Assembly: GCA_022457155.1 (NCBI GenBank)
Contig: JAJGOT010000236.1
Span: 1,114,001-1,178,000, forward strand
Reading direction: 5' to 3'
DNA: 64,000 nt
DNA from: Cladopsammia gracilis
Taxonomy: Eukaryota > Cnidaria > Anthozoa > Scleractinia > Dendrophylliidae
Under the pieces are notes generated by a model that was not told where the DNA came from, did no database searches, and saw only the letters and a list, made by a program, of their open reading frames with translations. Positions 1 to 14,500 of this stretch are shown here, one piece after another. Every line of letters begins with the position of its first letter. The stretch's first letter is position 1. Both the position numbers and the translations under genes were made by a program.

Positions 1-13
1 CACTGTCTTGCAG

Positions 14-132
14 AACTTTACCATCTTATACTTAAGAATGGGGTTTCCCAGGCTGTCACCTGACAAGCAAGTGCAGTTAGCTCCACAGCTCATAAAATGC
101 ATCCATGGAAAACCACCACCTCAACAGGACTG
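14..132 (+). CDS. ECPAS: ECM29 exon 1 of window
   Basis: Acceptor cttgcag at 7-13, donor GTGAGT at 133. Reads [20 protein letters not shown] onward, ends in phase 2. Corresponds to roughly residue 105 of the human protein, so the start codon and one or more exons lie upstream. Confidence 0.9.
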
Positions 133-3100
133 GTGAGTTGAACAGGATGATGCAGTGGTTAGAGCACTTGTTCATTTACTTGGTATACCAACTTGTACAA
201 TGTACTATTAAAATAGTTAGTAGTTAACCCTTAACTCTCAAGAGACTAGTGCCAAACATCAAAATTCAAGAAAAATCCCAAATTTCATTTTGTAAAGTAT
301 TGGAAAACAAACAGAACCATGCAAAAGTACTGCCGAAGAGGTTTCATTTGAATGGTCACACCATAGGATTTCATCCACAGACTCAAAAGTTAGAACAAAT
401 GGTACCATGCAAAAGTACTGCTGAAGAGGTTTCATTTGAATGGTCACACCATAGGATTTCATCAACAGACTCAAAAGTTAGAACAAATGGTACCATGCAA
501 AAGTACTGCTGAAGAGGTTTCATTTGAATGGTCACACCATAGGATTTCATCAACAGACTCAAAAGTTAGAACAAATGGTACCATGCAAAAGTACTGTTGA
601 AGAGGTTTCATTTGAATGGTCACACCATAGGATTTCATCAACAGACTCAAAAGTTAGAACAAATGGTACCATGCAAAAGTACTGTTGAAGAGGTTTCATT
701 TGAATGGTCACACCATAGGATTTCATCCACAGACTCAAAAGTTAGAACAAATGGCACCATGCAAAAGTACTGTTGAAGAGGTTTCATTTGAATGGTCACA
801 CCATAGGATTTTGTCAACGGACTCAAAAGTTAGAACAAATGGTACCATGCAAATTAAAGTACTGTTGAAGAGGTTTCATTTGAATGGTCACACCATAGGA
901 TTTTGTCAACGGACTCAAAAGTTAGAACAACATTGCATGTCTCTGTAATTGACACTGGGAGTGATAAGGTTAATCCATTAGGTTTTGAGTGAACCAAAGG
1001 GCCCTGACAGTGCTGCCCCAGTGGACTCTATTTGTAGCTGTTTCCTTGGGCGTGTTTCAGGTGATGTTGGCTTCTTTGAGCGTCTCTTCTACTGATCTCC
1101 TGCAGGATTTTTCTGGCCTTTCCTTTTACCCAGCAGATTCCACTCTAGGGCCTGCCTGGTCTTGTCAGATTTTGGTTTCTGCAATGTTCAAGTTTGATAC
1201 AGTACAGTGAAACTTGATACAATTTGACATTTCTGTTCAATTCTTAGCCTTCTCCAGCTGGTTTTACCAGTTTTAGGTCAAATAAAGATTCCAGATTCCA
1301 AAGAAGACAAACAAAAGATGTTTGAGTTTGCAGAGAAACCAGTGGTTGCCCAGATGTTATTGGATTTTCTTCTTGATGTTTTGTTGATGCCATACAGGTA
1401 TTAATGATAATAAAAAAAATATTTTTAAAATAAATTTACTGGAAAGAAAGGTCAAAAGGCAAAGTAATAAATAAGTACATGTAACTAGTAGATAAATATA
1501 AGCAGGAGATCTGTATGGGCGTTTACAATGGGAAGCCATTGTAAATACCCATACAGATTGGACGTGAATATTTTATCGTACTTATGAAATGAAACAATGA
1601 GTAGAGATCTGTATGAATACTAATTAGCTGAGCAGGTGTCTGTATCAAAAGTTAATTCTACTGTTTAATATAAATTCATCAACTCAGTTGATTTGTATTG
1701 GGGTTTACAGAGGTGTGCATGTGACTCAAATACCACTTATTGATTTGTCATAACTGTTATGAATTATTAATGAATTTTATAAGTATATATAAAATACTTG
1801 GCTTACACACCACAATGTACACTTCATGCTCCTAGCTTGCTGGAGGGTTGGGAGCAGGGACCCTGGAAAAATGAAGTATAAAACTGGGAGAAAATAGGAT
1901 AAGGCAGGAATTAAACCTATGTATTGAAGGTCATAGGTACGATTCCTGTCAGGGACTCAGATTTTTTTCTTTGTTCCACACTCATGACATGATGAACAAT
2001 TACATCTTCCTCATTTCATTACCAAGCTTAAAATTTGTCATGATCTTTTTTTATTTATCACCTCACATGATGCTTCAGACATTGCTGATCCTGCATTGTT
2101 TTAAGGGAATAGCTCTGCATGAATGGAATCAAACCAGGTCTTGCTTGAGTTCCTGAATATCTAAGCCTAAGTGATGTTTTTCAAAGTCTTGTTCATTTTT
2201 TCCTACTTCAAATGACCTACTATAACCTGCAAGAAGAGTCCCATTTTATTTCAGGAGGCTCTGCTACATGTAGTAGGCTGCAAATTACTTACTAGTTATC
2301 ACCTCTGACTTATAATATAACTATTGATATGTTGTTACTTGAGAAAGATGTACATGTGATGTTCTTCCATGTCACAAGCATGGGACAACAAAAAAATCTG
2401 AGTTTCCGACAGGATTTGAACCTAAATGTATAACCTTCTACACTCCAGTCACATGCTCTAACCAATTAGCTACGAGAGACTCGCAGCAAAGCAAGCCATA
2501 TACTTGGTTCATGTATGACATGTGTCATGTGAGGTGACAAATAAAGATGGTAAAATGTTAAGCTCAGTAATGAAATGAGAAGGATCTAATGTTTATCATT
2601 TCATGATCATGAGACAAAGGAAAAAATCTGAGTCCCCGACAGGATTGATGAAAACCTGCATTTGTGCTTGTTTGTAGCATCACACCAAGACAACCCACTG
2701 ATGCGGGGGATTCATCTTTGGAGTCAGACACAACAGCAGCATCAGAACAATCCTCAGCTACTCCTGCTGAATCTTTAGCCCCACCAGGAATGAGTGTGGC
2801 TGCCGTAAAGCGTGTTACTGCTGATTCGCCATTGGAGCCTAACAAACTGGAACAGGTGATGAAGCTTGACATTCACATTGACATTAAGTACTTGCAGTTG
2901 TTATCACCTTGGACTTTAAAAGCTATCTTGACCATCTGATGTTTATTCTGCATTACCTGTACCTCTGTATAAAATGGATGACTCCATAACAATGACAGTT
3001 TGCTTGGTCAGAGAGAACAAAATACATGTACATGTAATACACTTTACCTAATAACAGGATGGTGTAGTTTCAGTTTGTTATAACTAGTTTTAATTGAGGT

Positions 3101-6100
3101 TGTAGCTTCAATATCCCTCTTTGTTTTATCTCAGGCAAAGCTTGGAGCTCTCAAGTTTCTGGCATCTGATTTATTTGAGCCAAGTGACGTCATTTGTCAT
3201 TTCCTAGCAGCAACAGGAGACACACGACACTGGTGTGTTATTGTACTAGATAATAATAACCCTTTCACCCTAAAATGTGAATTGTGAACTGTCAGTTGAT
3301 GGCATTAATGTCTGGTTGTTACTGTCATTGGTCAGTTTAGCCATGAAGTTATTGGCTGTTGAGATTCATGTCAGTGATTGGCGTGTTTCAATCCATTACA
3401 TGATTCTGAAGATGACTCCTGCTCTGAAGAACTACATTAACTACATTTTTTTGGTTTGTTGTTTACCAACAGTGTGCTGGATACAGGAGATCATGAACTC
3501 AAGAGAATATCCAGGTAATCTTGGCTTATCCAATTATTGTAGGCCATCTTGCAGGGGTTTATTCCCTGGGGATAGCCCCTGACCTATGACTTATGATCTA
3601 CTGACCCACGACTTATGTGACTTATATGTATGTGTTACAAGCACTGTACTATGTTACCTTGACTTGGTCTCAGACCTCTGACAAGCATTGTTACATCATC
3701 CAGACTTCTGATTGGTCCATTTTGACCATGTGAACAAAATCTTGCTCTCTGATTGGTTACAATCTCTACTGACACCTTATATTACTTTACTTGTTATTAT
3801 ATTTTTCTGGCCTAACAGCAGATACAAGTAAATTATTTTAAGCAACTGGTAAAATGGCAGTTGCAAATGGCTAATTACATGTAATACATTTGGTGAACTA
3901 TTGCAGCTCTACAGACTTTGAGAATCCCAAGGTTGTCAACAAGATGTTTGGGATTTTCCAGGGGACCTTACTACCACCAGGATCCACACAGCAGGTACAA
4001 CTATACATCTATACATCTCAGTTTTTTCCTCTTCAAAGTCAATGGAATTGGACAATTTTGTGTGAGTAGATGGCCAAGGGGTTTGGAAGGCAAAGTGGGG
4101 TGGGGGGGGGGGGTGGAGAGGGGGGATATTAAAGTGTATGCTGTGTTGGTCATTGGCTATAGCATCTACGACTTAATCCCCAGGGGTGTGGGGGAATCCC
4201 ATATCTAAGTGATTGAAGTGATTGTCATACCTTTCAGGAGTTGAAATTTTTGGTTTGGTACTACTAAGGAATTTGAATTGAAAATAACCACTGTCAGAGT
4301 AACTACATGTGTATAATACCTTTTAGGGTATTAAGCCAGAAACATATGCTGCTGATAGCCCAGAAAATAACTAATATGCTGCCAGGAACAACTTTTCAGA
4401 AGAATTGGTACCTCTTAGGGGTAACAATTAATGTGAACCACAACCACAAAACTGGTTTTCTGGTACCTTTTAGATGTTCCTTTCAAAGTTTCCAATGATC
4501 ACCCCCCATCAATTTTATATGGGATCCCCCCAAACTAAATCCAGATTCAAAGAAAACTGTTTTCAACTTTTGACCATTGCAGACCTCACTCCTGCACGCA
4601 TGAACGAGTTATAGCAGACAGGGACAAATATGCAAATTTTCACTCCTTCCTTCCATTTGTTGGCTGTAAACTTTTCTTGGTAATTTGGCTGACCAGTGCA
4701 CAAGGCTTGCGCATATATTTTTGCCTGTTCCAGATGGTCATTTACCTTACCCATGAAATGGCATTGGAGGGAGGGGAGGGTGGGGGAGTTCGATGCAGGG
4801 GGTGGGGGAGGGCATCGATGGAGCAAAACGCATAGGAGAGGGGAGGGTCCAAAGGTCGTTTTGTATTCGTGAGTTGGCTCATAGGAGCCTTTGATTTTTC
4901 TAGGGCATGAGGTGGGGGTGGTTGGTCAATGAGACCCTTTGCTCTCACAGTACCTTTCACAACCCATAGTAGGTACAGATGGTAACTTACCAGCTGCATA
5001 AGCCAGCCTTAATGCACAGGCAAACAATTGCCTTTTTACCTTGCTGGTATTGGTAGGCAATACCACTTTAACATCGCAATATGCTTTGAATCGACCAGGC
5101 ACCAAGAGACCAACTGAGGACTCCAGCTGGGATACGACTGAAACAGAGAATATATCCCTACCTCCTGAGATCCAGACGAGCTGCAGATCAGTTTCCTGCT
5201 TCTCTACAGGTAGATAAATCATGCCACCCATGTGACAGTCATATAACAGTCATGTGACAGTAGCAGTCACCTGACAGCCATGTGACATCCATTAGTCATC
5301 TAACAGTAAACTGCCAGTTGAATAATTGAACTCTGAGATGCATTGTTTGTTGCGCGATGAGATATTTCACAGACCTGTTCTGATTGTTAGTGAGGAAGGT
5401 GAAATTGTCTTCTGAGGATGACCTGGCATCTTTTAATATATCACTTCTCTTAAAGTTCATGTTTATGTATTCTCATCAGCTTTAAGAAAAAAGTAATCAC
5501 ATAATCACAAGCAATTTCATCATAATTGTTTATTTTTTCTATTGTTGTTGTTGTTTTAAACAGATAATTTTTGATAGTTTGTTTGGAAAAGACCTCAATG
5601 GCAAGCTTAGGTTGTATGCAGTACAGTTTGTTCACCATGTGTGTCTGTGGAGTTCAGACAAAATCATCACTATGATGGGTCCTGTACTTCTCAATGGATT
5701 GACTAAGCTGATCAGTGAAGATAAGCAGGTTTGGAGAGAAAAACACAGATCATGATTTCCACTGTTTATAATACATGTTGTTTCTGTTAGCTTTGAGATT
5801 TTAGTGGTATGTCTTACAATGTATCTTCCAGCTGATGGAGCGGATGGCAAAGTAGTCACTTAATACTCATCAGAATTAATAGATACTGTAGTTTGTAAAC
5901 GGTTAAATGGTTTATCTGTAGACAATTGTTTTTAAATAATGTTTATTTTGCAGGATCCAAAACTGAGACGGTTAGCATATACAGCAATTGGAAAACTGGC
6001 AAAGTAAGTATTAAAAGTTGGGTCCTGCATATTTGCATCAAATGCAGGTTCTTTTAAAGATTGTTTTCACATGACATTTTGTTTTCATTCCAAAAAACTA

Positions 6101-8535
6101 AATTGTATCTCTGTTTATTTTTCTATATTTCTTTTTTCACTAGACGAATTCCTGTGTTATTTTGTAAAGATGTTGCACTTATTCAGAGACTCTTCCAAGC
6201 TCTTTGCCAGGTTGGTGTTTCAAAACTCATATAATTGATGTCCTGCAGAGATCTTAAAAGATTCAACAGAGATGTGAAGAATCCTGCAGAGATCTAGAAA
6301 GATCCTTTAGAGATCTTGAAGGATTCTGCAGAAATTGTGACAGATCATGGAGAGATCTTGAAAGATGCTACAGACATCTGGAAAGATGCTGCAAAGATCT
6401 GGAAAGATGCTGCAGACATCTGGAAAAATGCTGCAGAGATCTTGAAAGATGCTGCAGAGATTTTGAAAGATGCTGCAGAAATCTTGAAAGATGCTGCAGA
6501 AATCTTGAAAGATGCTGCAGAAATCTTGAAAGATGCTGCAGAAATCTTGAAAGATACAGAGATTTTGAAAGATTCTGTAGTGATCTTGAAAGATGCTGCA
6601 GAGATTTTGAAGGATGCTGATCTTGAAAGATGCTGTAGAGATTTTGAAAGATGCTACATAGATCTTGAAAGATGCTGTAGAGATCTTGACATAATTATGC
6701 TGCAGAGATCTTGAATGATGCTGCAGAGATTTTGAAAGATGCTGCAGAGATCTTGAAAGATGCAGCAGAGATTTTGAAAGATGCTGCAGACATCTGGAAA
6801 GATGCTGCAGAGATCTTGAAAGATACTGCAGACATCTGGAAAGATGCTGCAGAGATTTTGAAAGATGCTGCAGACATCTGGAAAGATGCTGCAGAGATTT
6901 TGAAAGATTTTGATTTTGAAAGTTGCTGATCTTGAAAGATGCTGCAGTGGTTTTGAAAGATGCTGTGAGATCTTCAAAGATGCTTCAGTGTTCTTGAAAT
7001 ATGCTGCGGAGATCTTGAAAGATGCTGCAGAAATCACTGGAACGATGCTGCAGTGGTTTTGAGAGATGCTGTAGACATCTTGAAAGATACTGCAGAGATT
7101 TTGGAACATGCAGCAAAGACTATGACAGATCATGCAGAGATTTTGAAGGATCTTACAGAGATCCGGAAAGATTTTGCAAGGATCTTGAACGATCCTGCAG
7201 ATATTTTGAAGATTCAACAGAGATCTTGAAAGATCCTGCATTGGTGTTGAATAATTCTGCAAACATCTTGAAGAATTTGATTGAGATTTGAAGGATCCTG
7301 CAGAGATCTGGAAAGGTTCTGTAAAGATCTTGAATGATTTTGCACAGATCCTTCATGCAAGGTTGGGACTTTGAATATCTTGGAAGCTATTAAGATCCTG
7401 TAAAATGTTTCATCAGGGTACAATAAAAATGTGTCCCATTTTAACCTATTTCAGGAACAGTCTGACACTCGTCTTGCAGTCCAGGAAGCTCTTTCTATGA
7501 TGGCTCCATCCTACAAGAATGCCGATAGTACTATTTTAGCCCTGATAGAGGCCCTTATTCTGAACTATGTGCAACAGGTATTGGCCTTTATTCCATGCCA
7601 CTGTTGCACTGTTTTGAGTTTAATGAATCATGATTTCTTTTCTCTCAGCTGTCATTCTTCCATATTATGTGCCAATTGTGCCCAATTATTGTCCATTAAG
7701 TAGATTATATTGTAAGTTTAAATATATTGCATTGCATTCTACTGTTCCCCATTTTAGGAGACACACCAAGCAAGACTTGTTGCTGTGCAGTTTGCTAATG
7801 CTGTGTTTCCAAGAACTCACATCCCATCACGTTATGTGTGTATGTTGGCTGTTGCTGACATGTAAGTAACTGCTATATTTATAAAGCACACTTGTGTATT
7901 ATTAAACTCACTATGTCAGCTTTTGTTTAGTTACTATATAACAACCTTCATCAACCAATATTTTATTCAATCAATGTTTTGTTTTGTTATACTAATGCAC
8001 TGTAACTAAATTTTGTAAAAATAAGTGTCTTTAGCTGGCCAGAATGGAAATACACAGAGCACACAACTTTGTTGAGTTCTGTATTTGTCTTGACAAATTA
8101 CCAAAAACTGATAATGATTTCCTCTATCTTCAATAATTCACTTTATGTCTACCTCTTAGTGTTGAAGCAGCATTTTGCGTTTGCATTTGTAGAAAAGATG
8201 ATGTAAAGGAAGAAGCCAAGAGAGGATTGAGGGCAACACAAGTTATTGACAAGACTTCAACTGACAATGATAAGACCAAAGATATCCTCCTTCCCACCTT
8301 CCCTGAATTGGTATCATTTGTGTCTCAGAAGGTACAGTTTTCTATTTTAATCGTATCAATAACAAATTTCTCGATTGTGATTGGTCATCTGTGCACCTAT
8401 TTCTTACGTAATTGGCGCGCGGTCACATGGGTGTCCAATTACAGCTATCCAATTACATCTTTATGTAATTGGATAGCTGTAATTGGACACCCACGTTGCG
8501 CGCGCGTCAATCAGGTGCACTTAAGTAGTAGTAGT

Positions 8536-8570
<35 letters not shown>

Positions 8571-11500
8571 ATGATCTTTATTTAAACTCGGTTTTTGCTT
8601 ATTTTCCTTTTGCTTATTTCCCTCCTACTTTCAAACTGATATTGAATATCCTTGGCGTTTTGAGCACAAAAAAGACAATTAGACTTTTAAATCTCAAATT
8701 TTGTTGTTGATGCGATTAAATAGTAATTGAACTTTGTGTCGTACAATTCAGGGGTAATCGTGCTCGTAATTTCACGTGTAATGTCACGTGAATCATAGTT
8801 TGAAATGAATGAATGAAGGTATTTATGCATTTTATCCACCTTCAGAGCCTTGAGAGATTACGAAGTAACTCTTGTTACACAGCTGGTACTACTGCACTGT
8901 CATTTGCTCCACCAGTTTTTTCACAGGTAAGTAATGCTTGGAACAACTAGTGGGAGCAATATTGTTCTGAATGGGACGCTAGTCCATTAGTTGCACCAAG
9001 TCTAAACCCTGAGTCCAGAAGCCAACAATGTTAGACCGAGTCTGACTGTCAGACGGACTGAGGTAGCTTGCACTCAACTCCCTTCTTTCCCTATCTGATT
9101 TCTTTTGTTTGAGGGCTTGTTCTTGAGATCATCTGATCATTAAATAGTTAGATGCAAGGGGTGGGGGGTCAGCGGAGCAAAATGCCAGGAGAGAGGACGG
9201 GTGGTGAACAATGAGCCCACCATATGTAATGGTCACCTGCCTTACCCATGGGGATTACGTTTGAGGATGGGAAGTGGGACACAGGGAGTGGGGGGTCAGC
9301 AAAGCAAATCGTTTTGGAGAGGGGAGGGTCCAAACATTTTGTATTAACAAGTTGGCTCATAGGAGCCTTTGATTTGATATTTGGTGTGTCATTGGTTTAG
9401 GTTCTTTTGTATTTGCAAAAATGTCTGGAACATGCCGCAGGAGTAACTGAGGAGGACAGAGTGAAAAACTGTATTCTTCCATCTGTTGCTCTATATGTGG
9501 ATAAGCTGCTAACGGGTGTCGACTCACAAGGTATTAACAAATAATTTTACTTTTGTAAAAGGCAGTTTCCAAGTCACCTGTAGTTGTTTACATGAAGAGA
9601 CTGGTTGCAGGGTCGCGGCAAGTAGTCTTGCAAGCAGTACACACGAAGGGTCTTGTTGCAGGAACAATCTGATTTGGTCTTTGGTTAATTCTTTTATTTG
9701 GTCACCTGTAGCGGCTAGTTGAAGGGGTAGCAGTGGGGAATAGATGCAAACACAGGCTGGTTGAACAGACAACCATCCACTTACATACCTATAGGCTCAG
9801 AAAATGTAGTTTATCAGACTGTTCTTTGGTCTCCATTGTTTTATTGCAGATTTTTCTTCAAGTGCTGTGGGGAAGTACATCGAGCTTACAAGACAGGCAC
9901 TCCAGCCTATTGGAGGTATGCATATACCAGATTCCATTGTGTTGTAAGACCAAAGCAATTAATCATTGCTCTCAACTGGCGAGTCAAAATAGTTGCAGCC
10001 AATCCAATAAACTAATCAGAACTCCTAACAAATACATGTAGCCAGTGCCAAGGCAAGTCACGATTGGTTTTGGTTTTACTTCTGATTTGTTGAGAAAGTG
10101 ATGCAAGATTGTGTAGCCAATTACAAAGCATAGCAATGCAAAACCAAAGCAACTGTAAAATCACCTTAGACTCTCGATTGACTTTTAGAACTTTAGCAAG
10201 TGGTGAGTATTGGACAACCCTTGAAGTGACTACAGATATTGCTGCTTCTCCCAAGAAGGGATACTTTTGCATTGCCTTTCAGCATTATGTGTTCACTGGA
10301 ATTCATTTATAATCCTAATGGGCCCAATTGTTTACAAAGGTGATTATGCTGTCCCCAGGATAAATCGTTATCCACTGGTTAAGCATATTAAATAAAAGCA
10401 ATTGTATTATCCACTGGATAGAGACTTATCCAGTCGATAGCACTGTCCAGCTTTTGCACATCTGGGGCCTAGACTTTATTTCTCAAAAGTCCCGAAGACT
10501 TTTTGGGTCCAAAAGGCTATTTTATGTGCAGACTGTTTACCAACACAGATTCAAATTTTGTTGATTTTAAAAGCTACATGTGAAAACAACAAAATTCAAG
10601 TGACGAGAAACGTTTGCAGTGGTTTACAGGCTAAAACCTTCTCCACCACTTGAAAGGAACTGAATTTTGAAAATAGCATTCTGACCCAAAAGGTCGTCTG
10701 GAATTTTGAGAAGTGCAGGCCTGGTTGACAACAATAGCAGAAACTGTGCACTAACCATCAACCTTTAGATGAAAAGTTGAATGTGTTAATTTACTGCTGA
10801 GCCACCCACTTGCACTAAAGTATAACAGTCTTTTTCGTCATTTGTTAGGAGCTGATCTTCATGCGGTTGCACTCTGTTGTTTGCTTCAAGTTGTTGCTGT
10901 GGCGCCTAAAAAGATAGCAGGATTATTTCATGACAAACTTGACTGGATCAAGGTGAATGTGAAAAGGGGAAAATCCCAAATTAACAACAAACAAACAACA
11001 ACAACACAGGAAACTACTACTCAATGTCTGTTTATTCACCCTTGCAATCACTGTGTCAAAAGCTACTCTCAGCATTCTCCTCGAGGTAGTTTGTTGTATT
11101 CTTAAACTCATAAATAATTCGTGAAGCGAACACAAAGGAAATCACTACCGCAAAGGAGGTTTGGATACCCGGTCTTAATTTGCATAGATTTTGGCGATTT
11201 TATGCCTTTATTTTCTCCGCATTTAATGATCATATCGAGAAACTGTATCAAACACTCGAAAAAGTGTTTATCGGGTATCCAAACACCTTGAAGCGGGTTA
11301 AAAAACTCAGCAGTTCAATGTTTGGATATCCTGATGAAACACTCTTCCTTGTGTTTGATATATTACATAAAACATGCTCTCGTAATTGATGTATTTTATG
11401 AGATATTCATGCTTGCTTATTTATTCACTTTTTGTAGAACTTCACGTTCTCAAGTAGAGAAGATGCTCGTCAATATGCTGGACAACTATTGGCAGTTGTC

Positions 11501-14500
11501 ATATGTACAATGAGTGAGAATTCATTTGTGAATGTGATTGGAAAACTCACTAAGGATCTCGATAGTGAGGTAAGCTATATGGAAAGTAGCTAATTTGTAG
11601 ACGTGCATCCAGTAAGATGCTATACAGTTGCTTTCAATTGATTGTCACACTGGTCAATCACAACAGACACAGACAATCCAATGAGCCAATCAGATATCAA
11701 AGCAAATACATGTAGCCCACACCAAACGCGGTAAAATGTGTGAGAGTTGGTCACGTTTGCTTTTGGTTTTAATTCTGATTGTTTAAAGTGGCAACAGATT
11801 TTTTAGCCAATTAAAAAGCATAGCATGTAAAACCAAAGCAATTGCAATATTTCTTTCGACACTCAATTGCAAATGGCTCTACCAATATGAATTGTGCAAG
11901 TTGCAAGTGTGCTTGCCAAAGTTACGTTTACCATCTTTTCCTTTACTTTATAGCTGTTTGAGATGCAGCTTGGTTCTGTGAGTACACTCGGCTTTGTCAT
12001 AGCAAGATATCTGTACGGGGAGGGAATAAAGGCTGTCAACAGAGACGAATTGGCGGTGGAGGATATGGAGGTTGAAGGATCTGAAGATGCTACTGTTAGA
12101 TGCACAGAGCTTTTAAGTAAAAGCGTGGAAAAAATAGGTTCGTGTTCAGCAATTTTTACCCTTTTAACTCATGAATACACGAATCATTGAACGAGTTATG
12201 GCAATGGGACAGAATTTTACTTGATCGCTCGCTTGATCAGCAGTTTACTTTGAGCCCGGGAAATGAAATGGTCACCAGCTTTACCCATGGGGATATCATT
12301 GGAGGGAGGGGAGAATGGGAAGTTAGGCACAAAGGGTTGGGGTTGGTGAAGCAAAATGTCTAGGGAGGCCTGAGGGTCCCAACCGAACGTTTGATATTCA
12401 AGAGTTGGCTCATAACAAGCTTTAAGGTAATGATAATGGTATGGTCTGAAGAGCAGGGATGGTGCAGTGGTGAGAACACTCATCTTCTGCCATTTTTGCT
12501 CATTGTTCGAGTTTATGACTCGCGAGTCTCCCACGCAGCCATTTTTAGGGTCAGGGGGAGCATTGTGCGACGACAGTTGCATAGCAGACTAAGGTTGAGT
12601 GCTTTGTTGGCTCAATTCTTCTGCTTGTTCTCATGGTTTTTCTCCCCTCCACAAAATACACATCTCTACGTTCCAATTCAATCTGGGATCCATGGTTCAA
12701 CAGTTTGTTAGTCATCCAATGACCATTAATAATTGTGACCCTCGTAAAGCAAGGACTTTTATGTTATAATTTATTTGATATATTGATTGCATCATTATAG
12801 GGCAGATTCAATACAGATGACTGGCAGTTGCGTGAATCTTTGATTTAGTTAGATTGTCTAAATCGCCAGTGTATGCTATTTACCATTGTTTTCTTCCCAT
12901 ATTTTTATCAGATTAGTGAAAATGGTTTTTCTTTCTCCAGTTAGACTTATTAGCAGTAGAAATGCATTGATAAGTTGTTCAGCTTGTAATTCCATTGGTG
13001 AGATTGGACGCAATGGACCACTACCTCTTCCTGCAGGAGTCGAGAGAATGGAACAAGGTTTGTGTGTTTAAAGAAACACATCCCCATACTTTTTAGTGTT
13101 TGGTCACCATTTTGATTTTGCAAAACGTGGGGGCTGGGAGGAATGACTCCCCCACCCTTGGCCATGTCTTTTTCACTCGCCCCAGTCTGCGGTTTAAATC
13201 AATGTCCAATGTCCAATGTCCAATGTTTGCCCCCTCCCCCTCCCCCTCCTCCTCCCCCTCCCCCAAATACACCTACTTTGCAGGTTACACAATAAGCAAC
13301 ACCTACTGAAAATACTGTTTGGTAGCAGTCATTTGTGTGGTCAAAAAACTCAAGAGATTAGAACCACATCATATTTATTCAAGTTTGATAGGAAGTTTAT
13401 GCTGTCATACCAAATCCAAACTGCTAGCCACTGATTGTGTTCTTTTAGTTTTAAAAATCTGACCGTTGACAATGGCAGCATCTCCATTTCTCCTTTCTCT
13501 TGTTTTCTACCTTTGATTAGAAAGGTATTCATATTAAAATGGAGAAAGGGCAATAAAGAGAGGCTTTGTTCAACTTCTCTCTAGCAAACAGAGAATATTA
13601 TGTTTTTATATCTTCTGCTCCCAATTATTATTCAGTGACAGCAGTGTAGATCTTTCTTAATAACTAAATTTGTTGACATAATCGTTAGAGAATACAGCTT
13701 CAACAGAAAATGAAATCAGCAAGTTGTCAGTTGTGGAGAAATTACTCGACACTCTGCAAAAGGCTAAAGAGAATAAGGTAATAACATTAATCGTTTTATC
13801 CTTTCCAGTTATATAGCATATGTTTTAGAAATGGATAGAGAATGTGGCCGAGTATTTAGCGAAACATTTCAAGCAGAACTTTTAGTTTCTCGAACGTTTT
13901 ACCAATTCATGAAGAGAAAACAAAGGAAGTCACTACTGTGAAGAAGGTTTGGATGTGTGATACTAATTAGCATCACATTTGGTGAAGCATCACTTTGAAT
14001 TGCCCCAAGAATTATTAATACACGAGGACTTTTATTATATACTCGAAAAAGTGTTTAATCAGGTATCCAAAGACCTTGAAGTTATTAGAATCCTTGTTGA
14101 GAAGCATAAACGATAACCATAAACAATCTTTCAATGTTCTCGTAACATCATTTAAATTCAGAATGAGTAGTGTGGTATGCACTCTTTGAGGGGAGGGAAA
14201 GAGGGGCCAATTTCATCCCTACTATACTACTAGTAAGCTTCATTGACATGCAGGATGAACTAATCGAGGGGAGGGCTAAAAAGAGGGGCCGATTTCACCC
14301 CTACTATACTACTAGTAAGCTTGAGCAACATGCAGGATGAACTAATCGAAGGGAGGGGCTAAAAGAGGGGCTTATTTCATCCATACTATACTACCAGTAA
14401 GCTTGAGCGACATGCAGGATGAACTGAGCAAAGGGAGGAGCTAAAAGGTAGTCTTATTTTATCCATGCTATACTACCAGTTAGCGTGAGCGACATGCAGG

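Noticed and set aside
225..978. CRISPR-like direct repeats
   Set aside because: Units are contiguous 88-bp repeats without unique spacers, in an animal gene.
3277..3582. 101-residue + frame
   Set aside because: Reads through intron and exon 5 in another frame; the exon itself is explained by ECM29.
6316..7262. Long open frames on both strands (DAAEILK and FKISAAS repeats)
   Set aside because: Products of a 21-bp minisatellite; they lie inside an intron and decay with the repeat.
12217..12582. 121-residue - frame
   Set aside because: Crosses repeat Q and a SINE in antisense; composition follows the repeats.
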